Source: an uncultured Rikenellaceae bacterium
Lineage (GTDB): Bacteria > Bacteroidota > Bacteroidia > Bacteroidales > Rikenellaceae
Assembly (NCBI GenBank): GCA_910588925.1
Contig: CAJURV010000081.1
Span: 1 to 8,365, forward strand
Direction of reading: 5' to 3'
Length of the DNA stretch: 8,365 nt
The notes under the pieces: generated by a model
Seen by the model: only the letters and a program-made list of their open reading frames with translations
Database searches by the model: none
What the model was told of the DNA's origin: nothing
Position numbers and translations under genes: made by a program
Part shown: piece by piece, positions 1 to 5,233 of the stretch
Layout: each line of letters begins with the position of its first letter
How positions within the stretch are numbered: the first letter of the stretch is position 1

Positions 1-113
1 CTCCGGCGATTTTTGTGGCTAAAAAGCGACGGAAGCAGCCCCACGTTAACCGAACCCCGCGCACACAACCTAACAATTCATGCGTTCAGAGCCCGAGTGC
101 ATAACCGAATATA
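1..113. other. Unassigned window edge, no gene identified
   Basis: Two plus-strand frames stay open from the window edge, one to a stop at 112-114 and one to a stop at 102-104. Both are too short to judge, and their K/R/P/N-rich or mixed translations match no family I recognise. Either could be the 3' end of a gene lying mostly outside the window, or chance. The repeat element begins to match its other copy at 114. Because the other copy is cut by the end of the window, the element may extend into this stretch. Confidence 0.3.
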
Positions 114-159
114 ACGAAAACTTCCTCCCCGTACGACACTGACCTATAAAATCCCTAAC

Positions 160-178
160 GCGTCCCCGAAGGGGATGC
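160..178 (+). other. Conserved hairpin in the repeat tail
   Basis: Arms GCGTCCCC (160-167) and GGGGATGC (171-178) pair over eight positions around a GAA loop. One pair is G-U, so the full stem forms only in RNA of the plus strand. On the minus strand that position is an A-C mismatch. The right element carries the same hairpin, reversed, at 8300-8318. Confidence 0.6.
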
Positions 179-316
179 ACCCACACGAGCAACACAAAAA
201 CGTCCCCAACAAAAACAAGCAACTTCTAATACCGAAAAAACACAAACTTCCAACTACACTAAACACAACTGCAAAAGACAAGGCACAGAACGCTGCCCAA
301 CAAAAATTAATAAAGA

Positions 317-361
317 ACGCCGCAAGGCGTACACGCCCGAGCGAAGCGAGGGCAATCAAAC
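317..361 (-). repeat. Single repeat module in the left element
   Basis: Three conserved blocks lie in order along the minus strand: GTTTGATTG (353-361), CTCGCTTCGCTCG (338-350) and a hairpin (317-330). The hairpin has arms ACGCC and GGCGT and, on the plus strand, the GNRA-type loop GCAA. The right element has the same three blocks twice in tandem with longer linkers. The 12-base core of the middle block is a mirror repeat, so it does not fold into a hairpin. Confidence 0.75.
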
Positions 362-398
362 CCAATTCCGCCGTTAAATCCCGAGGCACGAGGGATGA

Positions 399-431
399 GC
401 GGGCCGGAGCCTCCCCCCATCGGAGGCCCGC
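399..431. other. GC-rich hairpin in the repeat core
   Basis: GCGGG (399-403) pairs with CCCGC (427-431), and CCTCC (410-414) pairs with GGAGG (422-426). This gives a ten-pair stem with a six-base bulge (404-409) and a seven-base loop. The right copy (7962-7993) keeps every stem base; its differences fall in the bulge and loop. No T-run follows on either strand, so this is not an ordinary intrinsic terminator. Confidence 0.6.
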
Positions 432-464
432 ATAAGTTCCAGCAATTATAGACCTTTCCGCTTA

Positions 465-501
465 AATCACTGCCGGAAATCGAAAAAGTTTCACGCTTAG
501 G
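465..501 (-). other. Swapped core segment of the left element
   Basis: This 37-base segment sits between arms shared with both right-hand copies (CCGCTTA at 458-464 and CGGTCCC from 502). It has no visible similarity to the 38-base segment found at that place in both right copies. The conserved arms resume directly on each side, so it looks like a replaced cassette rather than gradual divergence. Confidence 0.6.
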
Positions 502-529
502 CGGTCCCCGCAGGCTCCGACCCTTGTGA

Positions 530-878
530 ATACCGGCAAAGTATCGCCAAAACCCCTATAGCTACTAGGCATAAGAATCGTGTTCATCCAACCCGAGAGA
601 AAAGTTTGGCTAACGCGCATGCTACCAAACAAAAAAGAACCCCATCGTCCCGCCAACCACCTAACCCATACATATTCTTCCTTAGCGAAAGGAAACAGAA
701 AAACGCACTCCGCTTTCCCAAACAAATGGAAAACCTACCCCATAGACCCCCCCGCAAGTAATAACAGACAAACTATAACCTATATCCGTAAAATTCCAAG
801 AAAGTCATTTATAAAACGCATACTATCGCCCCTAAACAAAACATGAAACAACCACTCAAAAAAGAGGCCGATACATCA
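530..878. other. Gene-free stretch between repeat core and comF
   Basis: No credible gene is seen on either strand. The first half is the diverged spacer of the repeat element. A degenerate inner arm lies at 738-790, and the remainder is A/C-rich on the plus strand. The last bases contain the probable comF terminator. Short open frames here look like chance: they have no recognisable domains and sit in the strand-biased sequence. Confidence 0.65.
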
Positions 879-891
879 CTACCTCGTCGGC
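858..891 (-). terminator. Probable intrinsic terminator of comF
   Basis: On the minus strand GCCGA (887-891) can pair with TCGGC (867-871), and three bases later a run of six T follows (858-863). An alternative four-pair stem, GAGG with CCTC, uses the same T-run. The stem overlaps the last codons of comF. It is short with a 15-base loop, so strength is uncertain, but the position and T-run are right. Confidence 0.45.
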
Positions 892-1601
892 ACCGACGAA
901 AGCGCAGCCACGCTTATCCGACAATCGGGCACGGCTTCGAGTATGGCCATGGCACAAGACGTGACCGTCGATCCGGTGGTGACCACATCGTCAACTATCA
1001 CTATATGCCTCCCTGCCAATAACTCCGGGTCAGTAACCGCAAAAACTCCGGTCACGTTTTTACAACGGTCCGTACGCGATCGTTGTAACGATTGGGGATC
1101 GCTGTAACGCACCCTTGCCACGGCCTTTACCTCCACCGGCACCCCCGTTTCGACACTTATTCCGCGGGCTATCAGCTCCGACTGGTTGAACCCTCTCTCC
1201 TTGAGACGCACGCGACTTAAGGGCAGAGGCACTATAATGTCGGCCGAACATATCGGCGATCCCTCCTCACGCAAACGTCTGCCGAACCACCGCCCCATCT
1301 CTACGGCCGCACGCCTGCACCCGCGAAACTTGATATCTAGCACTATACGGGAATGAGCCGAACCGTGTATATAGTCGAAAAACGACACCGCACATACCGT
1401 GTCGAAATGGTTGTCGAAACGTTCGCGCAAGGAGCGACCGGCTCCCGAACCGGATGTAATAGGCATGGTAACGCGACACCCGGTGCAAATCACCCTTTCT
1501 CCGTCGGCGAGTTTTCTTCTGCATACAAGACATAATTCGGGAAAAAAGAGTACCTTTATCCCACGAACGAGTTCTGCAATATGTCTATACAACCTGTTCA
1601 T
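879..1601 (-). CDS. comF: ComF family protein (phosphoribosyltransferase fold)
   Basis: This 240-residue protein has the usual ComF layout and length. An N-terminal four-cysteine zinc-ribbon-like motif (C24, C27, C39, C42) is followed by a type I phosphoribosyltransferase domain. The family motif KERGFNQS is at 134-141, the QSLQRSR segment at about 170-176, and the PRPP-binding loop VIVDDVVTTGST at 201-212 with the acidic pair D204/D205. ComF is needed for uptake of single-stranded DNA in naturally competent bacteria. Homologues are widespread in species not known to be competent, where the role and any enzymatic reaction are unclear. It is probably cytoplasmic. The ATG at 1599-1601 puts the zinc motif at the expected distance from the N-terminus; no Shine-Dalgarno site is visible, which is normal for Bacteroidota. 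The gene is divergent from the 1840 operon and followed by a likely terminator and the repeat element. I saw no convincing TAnnTTTG promoter upstream. Confidence 0.93.
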   Translation of the reverse strand: MNRLYRHIAELVRGIKVLFFPELCLVCRRKLADGERVICTGCRVTMPITSGSGAGRSLRERFDNHFDTVCAVSFFDYIHGSAHSRIVLDIKFRGCRRAAVEMGRWFGRRLREEGSPICSADIIVPLPLSRVRLKERGFNQSELIARGISVETGVPVEVKAVARVRYSDPQSLQRSRTDRCKNVTGVFAVTDPELLAGRHIVIVDDVVTTGSTVTSCAMAILEAVPDCRISVAALSSVPTR

Positions 1602-1677
1602 AAGCGTTGGGGCGACGGAACCGTACTAACAATAAAAATTCGTATAAAAGGTTAATTAAGTAATAAAACGTCTCTAT

Positions 1678-1698
1678 TTTCCGGACCGGGACCGGAAA
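1678..1698. other. Hairpin in the divergent intergenic region
   Basis: A perfect seven-base inverted repeat, TTTCCGG (1678-1684) and CCGGAAA (1692-1698), encloses a seven-base loop. It sits between the divergent comF and 1840 genes and abuts a second inverted repeat at 1698-1720. It could be a regulator site or an RNA hairpin in either leader. No T-run follows. Confidence 0.45.
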
Positions 1699-1720
1699 GT
1701 TCAAAACGGTTTTTCGAACT
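1698..1720. other. Second inverted repeat in the divergent region
   Basis: AGTTC (1698-1702) pairs with GAACT (1716-1720), and AAAA (1703-1706) with the T-run at 1710-1714, leaving a small bulge and a CGG loop. It adjoins the previous hairpin. Two adjacent inverted repeats between divergent genes suggest a control region, but no promoter motif was recognised to anchor it. Confidence 0.35.
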
Positions 1721-1839
1721 ATCCGCCTCCCCATGAGTGCTATAGCGAATGGCTCATATACAGGGAGGAGGTGTTTTCGAAGAATCCGGAGACGTAATCG
1801 AAACGACTTCTAAGCATAAAGTTAAAACAAAACCGACAC

Positions 1840-2298
1840 ATGAACAATTTTTTCAAGAAATCGGCGAGCTATTTCGTATATCTCATCATCCTTTTCGCGG
1901 TGATATACGTAATATTGGCGGCCATGAACCAAACGCGCGTGCAACCGTCGCAACTGGGGTTGTTTCTGACCTCCCCGAGCGGATATATGTTGATCTGCCT
2001 TGCGGTAGTCATATCCATAGCCTATCCGTTTTTCGGATTCGTCAAAAAGAGCGTGCGTTTGCGTACGAGCGGCGATCTAAGCTCCGTAGACAAGGTGATG
2101 GCCGCTTCCGGCTATGTGCTGGCAAAAGAGGATGGAGTCATACGCAAGTACCGTCCCGTCAAGGCCTTTACCCGTCTCAGAATGCTATATAACGATACGG
2201 TTACGGTAGACGCCAGCTTCAACCCCATAGTGCTCGACGGTAACCGCACGGCCGTTACGGTGCTGGCTATGAGGATAGAAAACGAACAGTTGTCATGA
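1840..2298 (+). CDS. Two-helix inner-membrane protein of unknown function
   Basis: I do not recognise this 152-residue protein. It has a basic N-terminus (FFKK), a hydrophobic helix at about 11-28, a short polar loop, a second helix at about 48-67, then KKSVRLR and a soluble tail of some 80 residues. The positive-inside rule places both ends in the cytoplasm and residues 29-47 in the periplasm. The ATG at 1840 follows an A-rich leader typical of Bacteroidota. Its stop overlaps the start of the S41 protease gene in an ATGA arrangement (2295-2298), so the two are very likely cotranscribed and translationally coupled. A helper or partner role for the protease is possible but is inference only. 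A longer overlapping frame from 1749 was judged a shadow. Confidence 0.85.
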   Translation: MNNFFKKSASYFVYLIILFAVIYVILAAMNQTRVQPSQLGLFLTSPSGYMLICLAVVISIAYPFFGFVKKSVRLRTSGDLSSVDKVMAASGYVLAKEDGVIRKYRPVKAFTRLRMLYNDTVTVDASFNPIVLDGNRTAVTVLAMRIENEQLS

Positions 2299-3956
2299 GA
2301 TCGGTAAGATACATACTTCCGTTGACGTTGCTCGCCCTATCTACGGTAGTGTTCGGGCAAAACACCCGTCGCGGCGACTTCGAAGCGGGCAAAAACCTCG
2401 AGATATTCTTCAATGTCTACCGGGGTGTCAATACCCAATACGTAGACACCGTAGACAATCGCAAGCTGATAGAGACGGCCGCCGAAAAGATGCTCTCCTC
2501 GCTCGACCCGTACACCGAATACTTCAACGAAGAGGAGATGAAGGAGTTTCGCGTACACACTACGGGGCAATACGGCGGTGTGGGCTCGTTGGTGCGCAAA
2601 GACGGGAAAACCGATTACATACGCATATCGGAACCGTACCGCGATTCGCCGGCCGACCGTGCCGGTTTGCGTCCCGGCGACCTTATCGTAGCCATCGACG
2701 GCGTATCCATGCAAGGCGTGAGTGTCGACACGGTGAGCGCCCGTATGAAAGGGGTGCCCGGCTCATCGTTCGTGATGACGGTACGTGACGGCGCCACAGG
2801 CAAGGAGCGCGATGTGGAGATAAAACGCGAACGGATAAAGATACCGGCCGTGTCGTATGCCGGATTCATAAACGACTCCGTAGGTTACGTGTCGTTGGAC
2901 AGCTTCTCCGACGGCTGTGCCGCCGACGTAAGGCGCTATATAGCCGATATGAAAAAGAGCGGCCGTCTCAAGGGTCTCATCCTCGACCTCAGAGGCAACG
3001 GCGGCGGATTGCTCGACGAGGCGGTGGCCCTTACCGGGCTATTCGTTCCCAAAGGCACCGAAGTCGTGTCGATAAGGGGGCGCGTGGAGAGCGAAAACGA
3101 CGTATATAAAACGACCAACGAGCCTATAGATGTAGATCTGCCTCTTGTGGTGATGGTCAACAGCGTGTCGGCATCCTCGAGCGAGATAGTAGCCGGAGCG
3201 TTGCAAGACCTCGACCGCGCCGTGATATACGGTACCCGCACATTCGGCAAAGGACTGGTGCAGAGCACTATGAGTGTCGGTTACGGCTCTTATATGAAGA
3301 TCACCACTGCCAAATATTATATCCCCAGCGGCCGTTGCATACAGGCCTTGGACTATAGCCACCGCAACGAAGACGGCAGTGTGGGCAATATTCCCGATTC
3401 GCTCATGAAAGAGTTCAGGACGGCGGCAGGACGCACGGTGCGCGACGGCGGAGGCATCACTCCCGACATTACCATAAAGCCCGAGTATGCCGGTAAATTC
3501 GCGCTCGCTTTGGTGGCTTACGGTTACATAGACGATTATGCCGTAGAGTACTACAACAAGCATCGCGGCATAGACTTCGACCCGCTCACGTTCAAAATGA
3601 GCGACGACGAATACGCCGACTTCTGTCGTTTTATAGAGGACAAGGAGCTGGAATATACCTCCGCGACACAACTCGAGCTGAATAAGCTGAAATCCGTGGC
3701 CGAAAAAGAGGATTATTCGGACAAGCTCGCCCCCATGATAGCACAGATAGAGGCCGTGGTGAAAGCCGATAAACAAAGAGATCTCGCCCTCTACAAGAGA
3801 GAGATACTCGAATATCTCGAAAGCGCCATAACAGCTAACTACGCCTACGCATGGGGACGCTCGCACCGTGCTGTTGCGGCTGACACCCACGTAGCCGAGG
3901 CGGCTGCGATTGTCAGCGACAAAGACAGGATCGCCTCTTTATTGGGAGGGGAATAG
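2295..3956 (+). CDS. S41 family carboxyl-terminal processing protease
   Basis: This 553-residue protein is a tail-specific (CtpA/Prc-like) serine protease. It starts with a signal peptide (hydrophobic residues 6-20, probable cleavage near G21-Q22), so it acts in the periplasm or envelope. An N-terminal helical segment (about 31-90, with the SSLDPYTEYF block at 68-77) is followed by a PDZ domain (about 93-180, with GLRPGDLIVAIDG at 124-136) that binds substrate C-termini. The peptidase core covers about 190-395. The motif SASSSE (292-297) supplies the likely nucleophile S294, and FGKG supplies the general base K319; their 25-residue spacing equals that of the Ser/Lys pair in Prc. The motif LDLRGNGGG lies at 230-238. 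A charged, mainly helical C-terminal region of about 150 residues follows, which fits Bacteroidales members of the family. The gene is coupled to the upstream membrane protein. Its exact substrates cannot be read from sequence. Confidence 0.95.
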   Translation: MRSVRYILPLTLLALSTVVFGQNTRRGDFEAGKNLEIFFNVYRGVNTQYVDTVDNRKLIETAAEKMLSSLDPYTEYFNEEEMKEFRVHTTGQYGGVGSLVRKDGKTDYIRISEPYRDSPADRAGLRPGDLIVAIDGVSMQGVSVDTVSARMKGVPGSSFVMTVRDGATGKERDVEIKRERIKIPAVSYAGFINDSVGYVSLDSFSDGCAADVRRYIADMKKSGRLKGLILDLRGNGGGLLDEAVALTGLFVPKGTEVVSIRGRVESENDVYKTTNEPIDVDLPLVVMVNSVSASSSEIVAGALQDLDRAVIYGTRTFGKGLVQSTMSVGYGSYMKITTAKYYIPSGRCIQALDYSHRNEDGSVGNIPDSLMKEFRTAAGRTVRDGGGITPDITIKPEYAGKFALALVAYGYIDDYAVEYYNKHRGIDFDPLTFKMSDDEYADFCRFIEDKELEYTSATQLELNKLKSVAEKEDYSDKLAPMIAQIEAVVKADKQRDLALYKREILEYLESAITANYAYAWGRSHRAVAADTHVAEAAAIVSDKDRIASLLGGE

Positions 3957-3965
3957 CCCCTTTTC

Positions 3966-3999
3966 CGGCGGACTTTATATACAATACTATTGTTCGCCG
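3966..3999 (+). other. Hairpin after the S41 stop codon
   Basis: CGGCGGAC (3966-3973) pairs with GTTCGCCG (3992-3999) over eight positions including one G-U. The loop contains a further inverted repeat, ACAAT and ATTGT. It lies nine bases after the stop. A run of A rather than T follows, so it may stabilise the mRNA end instead of terminating. Confidence 0.45.
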
Positions 4000-4050
4000 C
4001 AAAAAGCGCAGTTCGTTTCTATCCCTTCGACCGTTTTACCGCGGCAATCG

Positions 4051-4104
4051 GAATGTAGCCTATTGTTCTCGGCTGGATGAAATAGCTGTATTACAGCGAC
4101 ATTC
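4051..4104 (+). other. Possible three-way RNA junction
   Basis: GAATGT (4051-4056) pairs with ACATTC (4099-4104), closing two inner hairpins: AGCC (4057-4060) with GGCT (4071-4074), and GCTGT (4085-4089) with ACAGC (4093-4097) around an ATT loop. The three helices fit together without overlap. It lies between the S41 stop and its terminator, so it would sit in the 3' untranslated region. It may be chance. Confidence 0.3.
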
Positions 4105-4140
4105 GAAAACAGACACATAAAGTCGTCGTCATTTCAATAT

Positions 4141-4187
4141 CCCGTCTACGATTATAGCATGATCGTCGACGGGATTATTGTATTTTT
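4141..4187 (+). terminator. Probable intrinsic terminator of the S41 operon
   Basis: CCCGTC-T-ACGAT (4141-4152) pairs with ATCGT-C-GACGGG (4162-4173): eleven base pairs with one mismatch and a nine-base loop. A T-rich tract follows, ending in five T (about 4174-4187). The hairpin lies about 185 bases after the S41 stop and just before the regulator promoter, as expected for the end of the operon. Confidence 0.7.
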
Positions 4188-4197
4188 CCGTTTAAAT

Positions 4198-4228
4198 TTT
4201 GATTTAACAGACCGAATCCATATCTTTA
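4198..4228 (+). promoter_or_regulatory. Bacteroides-type promoter of the regulator gene
   Basis: TTTG (4198-4201) and TATCTTTA (4221-4228) are separated by 19 bases. This matches the Bacteroides -33/-7 pattern (TTTG, then TAnnTTTG) except for the last base of the -7 box. Transcription would begin near 4233-4236, about 50 bases before the ATG at 4285. It starts just after the upstream terminator. Confidence 0.6.
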
Positions 4229-4255
4229 CGGAAGATTAGTTCGGACCTATCGGAC
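4212..4255. promoter_or_regulatory. Repeats around the regulator promoter, possible operator
   Basis: CCGAA (4212-4216) and TTCGG (4240-4244) flank the -7 box as an inverted repeat. TCGGAC occurs at 4241-4246 and again at 4250-4255, nine bases apart. Repressors of the XRE/S24 type often bind such repeats at their own promoters, so autoregulation is plausible. The arms are short and could be chance. Confidence 0.3.
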
Positions 4256-4284
4256 TCGTCAGGTTTAATTAAAAATTGGATACG

Positions 4285-4950
4285 ATGTCTCTTAACGCAA
4301 GACTGAGGGAGCTACGCAAGACGTTAGGCTACACACAGGAGAAGATGGGCGAGATATGCGGAATAAAGAAAAGCGCCTATTCGATGATAGAGAACGGCCA
4401 TTCCCATCTGTCCGACCGGAACAAACAAGTGTTGATAGAGGCTCTGTTCATAAATGAAAGCTGGCTCGAGGAGGGCACCGGAGAAATGTTTCGTTCCAAA
4501 AGGGCCATGTTCGAGAACTCAGACCGTATAAGGGCCGCCCGTAAAGAGGTGCGAATGGTGCCGGTATTCGGCATGGATACCGTAGGGCGTCAGCTAAGTC
4601 CCAAAGAATCCATAGGGTACATACAGAAATACATCCCTTTCATGTGCGCCGACACCAACGACCTGGCCGCTATCGTCGCAGGCAACAATATGGCCCCCTC
4701 GTTCCCTGCCGGAGCCATAGTATTGTTGAGCAAGGTGGAAGACTGGCATACATTCATAGAGTTCGGACAGGTATATGTGATAGTACTCAAAGACGGACGA
4801 CGACTGTTACGCGAGATACGCAGCCACAAAGACAACAAGAAGGTAGAACTCCATTCGCGTAACAAAGCCTACGAACCGGGGGTATTGCCCCTTAAATTAG
4901 TCTCCGACATATTTTTAGTCAAGGCGGTATATTGTCAGATGTCAGACTGA
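4285..4950 (+). CDS. XRE-family regulator with S24 (LexA/CI)-like C-terminal domain
   Basis: From the ATG at 4285 the protein has 221 residues. An XRE helix-turn-helix domain covers about 3-66 (YTQEKMGEICGIKKSAYSMIENG region, 16-38), a linker follows, and an S24/LexA-like fold covers about 90-215. In peptidases of this type a Gly-x-Ser-Met motif carries the nucleophile; here it reads GNNMAP (133-138) with N135 in place of Ser. At the expected Lys position (DGRRLLRE, 170-177) there is R176. Self-cleavage is therefore unlikely, and the domain probably serves dimerisation or ligand sensing. The role is presumably DNA-binding control, but targets are unknown. No phage genes are nearby, so this seems a chromosomal regulator. 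It is monocistronic, with its own promoter. A TTG nine bases upstream could extend it by three residues, but the ATG is more likely. Confidence 0.88.
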   Translation: MSLNARLRELRKTLGYTQEKMGEICGIKKSAYSMIENGHSHLSDRNKQVLIEALFINESWLEEGTGEMFRSKRAMFENSDRIRAARKEVRMVPVFGMDTVGRQLSPKESIGYIQKYIPFMCADTNDLAAIVAGNNMAPSFPAGAIVLLSKVEDWHTFIEFGQVYVIVLKDGRRLLREIRSHKDNKKVELHSRNKAYEPGVLPLKLVSDIFLVKAVYCQMSD

Positions 4951-4953
4951 CAA
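4932..4953. other. Inverted repeat over the regulator stop codon
   Basis: TTGTCA (4932-4937) pairs with TGACAA (4948-4953), and a nested alternative is TGTCA (4940-4944) with TGACA (4948-4952). No T-run follows directly, so termination is doubtful. It could influence the mRNA end or bind a protein. Confidence 0.25.
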
Positions 4954-5176
4954 CAAAAAGTCGCAAATTTTCGTGGTTCTATTATCATAGTTTCCACTGC
5001 CTTTCTTGTTCTTAAAACGGTTAACACGCACTGTCCGTTATTGTTTGGCACATAACATACCGGCCAACGATACGAAATTCTGCAACTTATTGTCATGGTC
5101 GCTAACCGTAGAGCGGATACTTTTGCCGTCTGTCGAGAACCATTCCCTTGTTCTATCGGAATTCGCTCTGTGGCCC

Positions 5177-5191
5177 TACCCAAAAAGGGTA
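5177..5191. promoter_or_regulatory. Inverted repeat upstream of the ubiD-like gene
   Basis: A perfect hairpin with arms TACCC (5177-5181) and GGGTA (5187-5191) and an A5 loop lies about 30 bases upstream of the -7 box. It is followed by mixed sequence, not T, so a binding site is more plausible than a terminator. The rest of the 283-base intergenic region (4951-5233) shows no gene. Confidence 0.3.
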
Positions 5192-5221
5192 CGGCACCTG
5201 TCATACTTATAAATAAATAGG

Positions 5222-5229
5222 TATCTTTG
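5222..5229 (+). promoter_or_regulatory. -7 box of the ubiD-like gene, four bases before the ATG
   Basis: TATCTTTG matches the Bacteroides -7 consensus TAnnTTTG exactly. It ends four bases before the start codon, so transcription would start at or next to the A of the ATG, giving a leaderless or nearly leaderless mRNA. No TTTG is found at -33; position 5199-5202 reads TGTC, so activation by a regulator is possible. Confidence 0.55.
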
Positions 5230-5233
5230 CGAT

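Larger units (their letters stand above)
114..790 (-). repeat. Left copy of a long non-coding inverted repeat element
   Basis: Read on the minus strand, this stretch matches 7506-8364 on the plus strand. The outer part (114-529) is closely similar to 7861-8364, with gaps. The next part (530 to about 675) is a diverged match to about 7690-7860: the 10-mer at 644-653 is exactly the reverse complement of 7737-7746, and 609-620 matches 7769-7780 at 11 of 12 positions. A degenerate copy of an inner arm lies at 738-790. Homology becomes weak after about 675 and may reach 840. There is no transposase and no conserved reading frame, and the plus strand is strongly A/C-rich. Short hairpins lie at 160-178, 317-330 and 399-431. 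The element directly follows the end of comF, as the other copy follows the last gene on the right. It may be an intergenic repeat family or a structured RNA. Function is unknown. Confidence 0.85.
3957..4284. other. Intergenic region between S41 gene and regulator
   Basis: These 328 bases contain no gene. They hold, in order, a hairpin just after the S41 stop (3966-3999), a possible three-way junction (4051-4104), a probable terminator (4141-4187) and the regulator promoter with its repeats (4198-4255). No open frame with recognisable content is seen. Confidence 0.7.

Noticed and set aside
338..350. CTCGCTTCGCTCG block read as a hairpin
   Set aside because: Its core is a mirror repeat; the arms are not reverse complements, so it cannot form that stem.
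144..389. Minus-strand frame of 81 codons in the left element
   Set aside because: The right element carries the same DNA, but an extra base right after the shared PRDLTAE shifts the frame, and the modules differ by length changes that do not keep a frame.
1749..2192. Plus-strand frame of 147 codons
   Set aside because: It overlaps the 1840 gene in another frame. The 1840 product has a sensible two-helix design and is coupled to the S41 start, and this one does not.
3039..3890. 283-codon frame on the minus strand
   Set aside because: It is antisense to the catalytic and C-terminal parts of the S41 gene, whose protein is clearly conserved; the translation has no recognisable domain.
4276..4287. 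TTG start for the regulator
   Set aside because: The ATG at 4285 gives a normal XRE N-terminus, and the three extra residues add nothing expected of the family.
5006..5212. 68-codon frame between the regulator and ubiD
   Set aside because: It starts at TTG in intergenic DNA that carries the ubiD control region, and has no recognisable content.
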